Assembly: GCF_021730395.1 (NCBI RefSeq)
Contig: NW_026463321.1
Coordinates: 1-64,000, forward strand
Direction: 5' to 3'
Length of the DNA: 64,000 bases
Source of the DNA: Mercenaria mercenaria
Taxonomy: Eukaryota > Mollusca > Bivalvia > Venerida > Veneridae
Each line of letters opens with the position of its first letter. The first letter of the stretch is position 1. Shown piece by piece: positions 57,645 to 64,000 of the stretch. A model generated the notes under the pieces. It made no database searches. It saw only the letters and a list, made by a program, of their open reading frames with translations, and was not told the DNA's origin. Made by a program: the position numbers and the translations under genes.

Positions 57645-60091
57645 GACGTGGCGGCGACAGGTCATTGCGGCGTATTGTGGATTTTGATATTTCTGTCGTC
57701 AGCTCATACTATGATGGACAGACCTATTCTATATTTCTTTCTTTATCCGAGGAGTATGTTCTATACTGTCGTATGCAACTAATGTACTTGTAAACGTCTA
57801 CGACAGTTTAAGAAATCACCTGTAGCTGTAAAATAATAATTTCTTGGTATTCAAATTAGTTATATAGTACGAAACGCACATATAAAATATAGACTTGTTT
57901 CGAGCCGAAAAAAATACAGTCAAACAAAAATGGCATTTTAATGTATGCAAACAAATTTAACAAATTATGCAATTTATGTCGCACTCCGTCTGGCTCCGCC
58001 CTTGATTAAACTCACAATTTTAGAACGCAGACTCTCCAAACTTCAGATAAGTGTAGAGCTGTATGTAAGTATGCGTATATGATGAAACTCTAAATAACGA
58101 AAAAAAAAAAAAAAGAAAAAAAATAAAAAATCGTAAAACAACAGCAGAATTTCGCCATTAATTTTATGACTGTCCAAATCATTGTTGATACTTGATGCGA
58201 TGGTGATTATTACTGTAGGATTCAAAGCTAATTTTGACTGAAATGGGATACGTAATATTTTATGCTTGGAGTGAGCATATTATTGATTTATGTCTCCTTT
58301 GTCTTGTTAACATCACAAAAATCTCAATAGACAGGTCATCTGTTACGGTGTAAATTTTGTCCTAGTTTATTCAATACCTCATCTACATTGCCACACAAAA
58401 ATGAAACAAAACAAAAACGTCACCAACATATTTGTTACTTTTGTATCTGAATTCTCCTGGAAATCTGTTCATAATTACTTTTATTATAATTGTTATCATT
58501 TGTTCTTTCGCCATTGATGAACAAAACAGTTCTGTTCGAAAATAAATATTTGTACAGTATGTTTGTCGCTTCATTTAACTGAAAGCAGATATAGATTATA
58601 ATTGAGAAGATATTATGTTCAATTGAAAAACAAATTCTTTTATTTTTTTCGGATGTTTTGCCTAATGTTACACCTCACGGCTTACCCACACATGTACTAT
58701 GCCCATATAATGTGATGTTTACAAACACAACTATATGTTTAAGTAAATTTAAATAAAGCACAAGGAGTTCAACATTTTTGTAATTTGTCAAAATGTAAAT
58801 ATTTCTAGATTTTTCGTACCAATTACAAATTAGCTCAGAGGTAAGGGATACTGTTTGTGTTCAACCGATCTTTTGTTGTACGATTTCTGAAAAAAACATA
58901 TTTCATGAGGATTATGATTCGAACTGAAACAAAACGATTTGATAACTTCCTGTTGATATTTGCATTTTACCCGAATGAGGTATTTTGACAACTCTTGAAA
59001 TTAAACAAATACTGATATGTACTAGTTTTTAGTAATGTACAAGCAATGTGATTACTTATCATGAAATATTACGCTCGGGTCACGTTATCATACTGGTAGT
59101 CTGACAAGGGTTTTAATTGGCAACTTATTTATCTAGTGTAGTGACAAGTGCAATCTTTATATGTAATTCGCAGAGGAGAGATCGCTAATTCATATGTTCA
59201 TTGTTTTATTTCTGCTGTCAAGTTTAATATTTTTTCATCTTCATAATGCTGCCTTTTAGTTAGTATGTAGTACTCGCAAATGTACTGCTGCAAAAACATG
59301 TCAGCCCGGGGATACAAAACCAATAGTAGAAATGATTTGTAAAGGGCAGAAAATTAACTAATGATAAACATCATGTTTTGAAAATAAACTGTCCAATTCA
59401 GAATATTTTACTAATGTTGAAATAAACTATTCGATAAAGAATATTGAATATACGCACAGCCTTTCGTGCGCCAAAATAGTGATATGTTTTCAACTTTGAG
59501 AAAAGCGTGCCAGTGATTATTAAATCAATTTATCAATGACCTAGTGAATTATTTTGTGTTGACGACTTTTATTTCCGGATAATTTAATCTTAGGTCTTGT
59601 CCAAAGCACAGTAGATCTATCGAAAGTCTTATTTTGACTTGTTGGTTTGGTATATATGTAGTGCGTGTTTATGAGCCAAAATTTTATAATGATCCTCAAA
59701 TCGATACCACTTTAGTATCTAAAATGCTCGTCTTTCTAGGTTGGTCTTCTTCTAGCAGCATCCTCGCGCTCGGTTGGTCATCCGTATTATTGGTGTTATA
59801 AGACAGGCGCCTTTTAATCGTTAGAGGGCCCTCCACCGTGTGGTCGGCCACTCACCCTTTTCACTGATTGACCGTGTCTTATATAAACAATTTTTACAAC
59901 CTGTCAGCCACACGATTATTATTGATAAGCCGAAGTCTTTTACATATGGTTGATATTATTTGTGGATCACTTTGCTACAAGTCTCTTTGGACTTTTCTGT
60001 AATTTTGTCTTAACAAGAATTCGTTTAAAATGAATTTAAGAAGTATACACAATTATACTCCTGGTTGTCATCTCATTTCCGAGGGATCTCT
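57645..60091. other. Non-coding right arm of unit 2
   Basis: Aligns to 38,846-41,360 with clear divergence. Includes an A-rich tract (58,101-58,133) and the fourth convergent tRNA-like pair (58,826-58,990). No gene. Confidence 0.45.
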
Positions 60092-60312
60092 GAGAGCATC
60101 TTCACCTCCATTTTTTTCTTTAGTAAGAATAACTTGAACCTTCGATTTCCTTATTGGTCTAGTGTAGTCTGCGCTTACCATCATAGACTTCTGCATTTTT
60201 GAGTGACAATGTTGCTTCATTGCATCTTCGCTGGAGCACTGAGAAAAAGTAAAAACTTCATAAAGTCACGGCTTAATTTTGTTTGGTTATCTGTAAATGC
60301 TATTTGGTAATT

Positions 60313-61058
60313 AGTCCCCTACTGGTTGAAAACCAGTTTCGGGGACTATAGGAATGCGCTTTTCCGTCCTCTGTCATTCTGTCATTCCGTCCGTCTGCAA
60401 TTTCATGTCCGGTCCATAACTGCCATCCATGAAGGGATTTTAATATCACTTGGCACAAATATTTCCCATGGCGAGACGACGTGTCATGCGCAAATCCCGG
60501 ACCCTTGACTCAAAGGTCAAGGGTCACAATGGGAGGTCAAAGAACAACAGGGCTTTTTACCTTTCTGGTCCATAACTCATAATGCATGGAGAGACTTTGA
60601 TGTAACCTGGCACAAATGTTCACCACCAAGAGGCATCCTTTTTTAGAATTACGTCCTTTTGTTACATGTATTATTATAAATAGATTATATTTCAACTTTT
60701 TGTTACTTACCGTAGGGAAAAATCGAGAACACTTTTCTGTGGTACAAAATACATGCTACATCCAATTTTTAGGTGTATTTTGACCTATCTCTACCTGGTA
60801 AATAGTGGACTTACATTACAAAGATTTTTTCTATGATTTATTTCCCTTTTGTTGTTACTATAAATAACTTATATGGTAACTTTTTTTATGATCCATATGA
60901 AAACAACTGAAGGCTTTTATATACGCAAAGTTTAATCCAAGAATTTTGTTATAACATATTGTATATATAGTACAATATTGTTTATATACCATTGACAGAT
61001 ATTAGTTAATTATGTTATATTGCAGTAGAGAAAATTAGGTTCATTCCAGTAGGGGACT
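60313..61058. mobile_element. Inverted-repeat element with AGTCCCCTACTGG ends
   Basis: Ends AGTCCCCTACTGG (60,313-60,325) and CCAGTAGGGGACT (61,046-61,058), 13-bp perfect. Next to the left end, AACCAGT and GGGGACTA form a local hairpin. The body has TCCGTCCGTC and TCCGGTCCATAACT blocks and GGTCAAGGGTCA half-sites known from bivalve dispersed repeats. No transposase. Confidence 0.6.
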
Positions 61059-61204
61059 TTGTATTGCATGGCAATACTTCATTCACTGGTTTAATTACGT
61101 CTTAACAAGTGATTAACTCCCCTTAACCAACTACCACTCCTAAAATATGGTTGAGACAACGGATATCAATGGAACACATGTAACTCCTTTTCATAAACAT
61201 GTAC

Positions 61205-61390
61205 AGTCAAACCGGTGCTATAGACTGCCTCCAAATAACCAACATTAAATCTGCTGTCTATTACAAGCCACTATTTTCTCTTCCCGTTTGGCTGGAGATG
61301 GTTACTTTAACTGTCTTGAGAGACCACCAGTTTACGAATTTAAGACCACTATTTTCATTTCCCGGGAGAGATTTTTACAGACGAGTTTGA
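61205..61390. repeat. Short dispersed repeat with CCACTATTTTC words
   Basis: CCACTATTTTCTCTTCCC near 61,268 and CCACTATTTTCATTTCCC near 61,345 are an imperfect internal pair. The frame here is not a gene. Confidence 0.35.
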
Positions 61391-61556
61391 CATATAAAAA
61401 TTCCATTCCCCACCAATAAATTGAATACCAAATTGTGTAAGTATACTGACAAGATATGAAAACGCAACAAACATATGCCTGAATATATTTTATCTACACA
61501 AAGCATCGCATTGAAATGTTCAACTCATACACATCTCGATAGTCGATACTAAACAC

Positions 61557-62352
61557 CATGGGCGTAGGAGCGAGTTTAACTTTGGGGGGTGGGGGCCAAA
61601 CCTTTTCGACCGGCGGTTTGTATGGGTGGGGGGAGGGGTTAGCGGCAAGGTATCCTCGGTACATTATTCGTGACAAAGCCTCAAAGCCTTGTACAGGGAT
61701 TAATTGGGCCATAAACCCCTCAAACCTTTATGTTTTAGCAATCATTGAGTTATTCTGATGATACACATACGACTAGTCACTGAACTGTCTTAATCAGTTA
61801 TATTATGTATTGTTCTAATTAAGTGTGCCATTTTTTTTACATTCTTCTGTTGAAGCCCTGGACATACAATCAATTAGCACTGCATTTGTCTAATTGTGGT
61901 ATAAAGTTGTGGAAATATCATTTCCTTTGAATAGACAATGAAAAACAAAAAAAATACATAACGTTTACATGCGTAAACAGGCTTAATAGTTAAGGCTACA
62001 TTGATTTTTCAGACGCTCAAACCGGAACTGTAGTGATTGCGCTCAATGATATATTATTTTTTATAAAATGTAAACAATTCTTGGTGTGGCGCGTACAGAT
62101 TACAGTACTCACACAACGGAAAGAGACATTTTTAGTCAGAATACAAGGGAAGGCCAAATGCAAATCAGAAATCAGGTTGAAAAGAATTATATGATGCTAA
62201 GTAAATGTTATATTAGACTGCAATTTATATCTCTTTTCCAAAATATTCGGGGGGCCAAACTATACTTTGGCCACCCCCCCCCCTCTCCTAGCTTTGGGTG
62301 TGGGGGGGGGGGGCTTGGCCCCCGCTGGCCCCCACCTGCTCCTACGCCTATG
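61557..62352. mobile_element. Non-autonomous element with G-rich inverted ends
   Basis: Terminal inverted repeats CATGGGCGTAGGAGC / CATAGGCGTAGGAGC (one mismatch), each followed by a run of G (GGGGGGTGGGGGCC at the left, the complement of a C/G-rich run at the right). Flanked by AACAC direct repeats (61,552 and 62,353). About 796 bp. The frames inside are not genes; the superfamily is unassigned. Confidence 0.7.
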
Positions 62353-63068
62353 AACACCCATTGTGTTCAAATTTAATCAGCACAACAGACCGTAAAATGA
62401 ACAAAATGGGAATAGAGTATCAAGATGTGTTTGTGTTGAACATGTCTAGGTGATGCTTTTTGTAGTAAAATATATATTCAGGTATACGTTTGATGCGTTT
62501 TTATATCTTGTCAGTATAGTAGCATGTGTTGAAATATTACCGTTTGACTTCATAAGTCACTCCTGTCAAGATTGTCAATAACAGAACAACAAGTTTGAAT
62601 GTTGTACTTCATGCAAAGAGTTCAGGAAGTTTCGATTAGAAATTAAGTAAACCAGCAAAATGAATACCGTTTGAGTCAGTTGTAGACAGGTAAAATTTAC
62701 AAGATACCGGTAACCATTTTCTCAGCCAAGTGCTTGTGTCCTGTTTTCAATGGCCATTTTATGAATTTCCCTACATAGTAATGACATCATAAATATAAAT
62801 GAGCCAATCACCAGAGTTATACGAACAGTTTCCAATGGGTTTCTTTGTAGCGAAAAATGCTACTGCTGCTGTAGCATGTTTCAGAGATAATCAGAAAAAA
62901 GTGAGGTGAGACAAGGTTTTACATTAGCAATGCAAGGAGTGAGTCGGTATGTCGACAGTATATTTTTGTTTTCATCAGAGTAAGTGAAGAGATATTTACA
63001 TCAGCATCTTTGTGATGAAAACGTTTGTGTTCATGTACGTGGAGATTCTCGTTTATCACTATAATAAT
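62353..63068. other. Non-coding stretch
   Basis: No supported gene or repeat. Confidence 0.4.
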
Positions 63069-63505
63069 AGGTGGGCCGGTGGTCTAGTGGTAACACGCTT
63101 GACTGCCAATCCAGAGGTCCGGGGTTCGAATCCCGGTCCAGCCCCTGGAAATTTCTGAGATGCTCTTAAGTGTTTCCCACCTAACTAAGAGGCCTGTACT
63201 GGTTCTTCCCAGGAAAGACGGCTTCGCGTGTTTCGATGCTATACACCGGGCACGTTAAAGAACCAGACTGTCTATTCGCAAAAGAGCTAGGCTAAGTTAG
63301 CCGGACAGGCCTGTATCTGCATATCTGTATCTCTATCTGTTCTGCAGGCTTTATCTCACTCTGTACTTCTGGTTAGATCGCTCTGTGTCTGTACTAGTAG
63401 AGGATGAATTTTGCGCCCTGTTAGGCTGCGTTTGCTATATGTAAAGCGCCTTTGAACGTGTTTAAATTTATCATGAAATAAAAATATGTTATGATAATAA
63501 TAATA
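63069..63505 (+). mobile_element. Long tRNA-derived SINE, near full length
   Basis: The tRNA-like head is unusually well kept: acceptor stem GGGCCGG against CCAGCCC with one mismatch, A box (GGTCTAGTGGTAAC), an anticodon loop that reads GCC (Gly-like), and B box GGGTTCGAATCCC. A body of about 330 bp follows, with CACCTAACTAAGAGGCC, GGGCACGTTAAAGAACC and GTAAAGCGCCTTTGAACG, and a 3' tail of ATAATAATAATAA. A relic of the same family lies at 5,610. Pol III promoter present, so possibly young. Confidence 0.8.
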
Positions 63506-63784
63506 AAATAGAAATATGAGTTTAAGGCGACATGATAATTTGGTCAAGATTAAAATTCTTTGTGACGTGTATGCTGACCAGTTTTGTTTGATATTTAATA
63601 ACAATTACACACATCACAAACGTAATATATAGTAAGACTAGTCTTGTGTTTACGGCGCTGGGACACTAACCTAATGCCAGGTTGGATCGGATCATTCTTC
63701 TGAAAGAAGCTGATATATCTTGTTTTCTAACTATTTGCCTCATTTATACTTCCAGAATAAGCGTAACATCAATAAAATATGTTA

Positions 63785-63925
63785 AAAGATCATTTGGAAG
63801 CACAGAATGCAAACAAGCAAAATAATAGCAGACTAGGTTTGAGTTAGTCTGTTCATGAGAGGTAATGAAGTATGCAACATCCCTCACGCCCCTAGTAACG
63901 GCTTAAAAGGGATTCTATTACAGTA
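63785..63925 (+). repeat. Dispersed ~150-bp repeat, copy
   Basis: GATCATTTGGAAGCACAGAATGC, then AATAATAGCAGACTAGGTTTGAG, then GTCTGTTCATGAGAGGTAATGAAG, then CCTCACGCCCC, then GGCTTAAAAGGGATTC. Best partner of 20,609. Confidence 0.6.
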
Positions 63926-64000
63926 CTATTGAGTGTACCCAAACCAAAATGGCAAGTTTAATTAAGGTCGCAGCAAGATTGCAGTAGCAATCATAACAAG

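Larger units (their letters stand above)
41379..60091 (+). repeat. Tandem segmental duplication, unit 2
   Basis: Second copy of 20,857-41,378. From the start to about 51.5 kb it is almost identical to unit 1, differing chiefly by one-base gains and losses in short runs. From about 51.5 to 57 kb a few percent of bases are substituted, and from 57 to 60 kb clearly more, with indels. Private here: 250 bp at 48,537-48,786 and a 456-bp inverted-repeat element at 57,189-57,644. Confidence 0.85.

Noticed and set aside
58101-58133. Retroposed poly-A tail
   Set aside because: An A-rich run on its own with no gene-like sequence before it; treated as low complexity.

Overview
The window reads as nuclear DNA of a mollusc, most likely a bivalve. 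It is AT-rich, its genes are spaced and carry 5' untranslated-region introns, and it is full of short non-autonomous DNA transposons, tRNA-derived SINEs and diverged satellites of kinds common in bivalve genomes. The species call is inference. No rRNA, operon, CRISPR or bacterial feature is visible.

Left third (1-13 kb): I see no host gene. It holds two near-identical 647-bp TA-flanked inverted-repeat elements, a diverged satellite of roughly 310-bp units (6.1-8.1 kb), GT-rich tandem repeats, a diverged satellite of roughly 137-bp units (11.9-13.0 kb) split by a SINE with an 11-bp target duplication, and several older SINEs and MITEs.

Middle and right (14-57 kb): an array of eight copies of an immunity-related GTPase-like gene (IRG-like, GKS type), here numbered 1 to 8. 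Family A (IRG-2, -4, -7) and family B (IRG-1, -5, -8) form three divergent head-to-head pairs: IRG-1(-)/IRG-2(+), IRG-4(-)/IRG-5(+), IRG-7(-)/IRG-8(+). The first pair is inverted relative to the other two. IRG-2 and IRG-8 are whole; the other family A and B copies carry stops or frameshifts. Between pairs lies a third type (IRG-3 and IRG-6). In it, a two-B-box plus coiled-coil exon sits 363 bp upstream of a GTPase exon that has no ATG before its P-loop. Splice sites in phase 0 would join them into a TRIM-like B-box/IRG fusion of about 668 residues.

The stretch 20,857-60,091 is a direct tandem duplication (units of 20.5 and 18.7 kb). Each unit carries a B-box/IRG gene, a 5'-truncated non-LTR retrotransposon and one divergent IRG pair. 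The left half of the two units is nearly identical and differs mostly by one-base indels in runs, which suggests sequence error or a very recent event. The right half has more true substitutions and private insertions. A mis-joined pair of haplotypes is a live alternative to a real duplication.

Right end (60-64 kb): no gene. It holds two inverted-repeat elements, one with G-rich ends, a long tRNA-headed SINE and a copy of a dispersed repeat.

If the gene models hold, the locus is a birth-and-death cluster of cytosolic, dynamin-like immunity GTPases, with one lineage that has gained a TRIM-like sensor or oligomerisation module.
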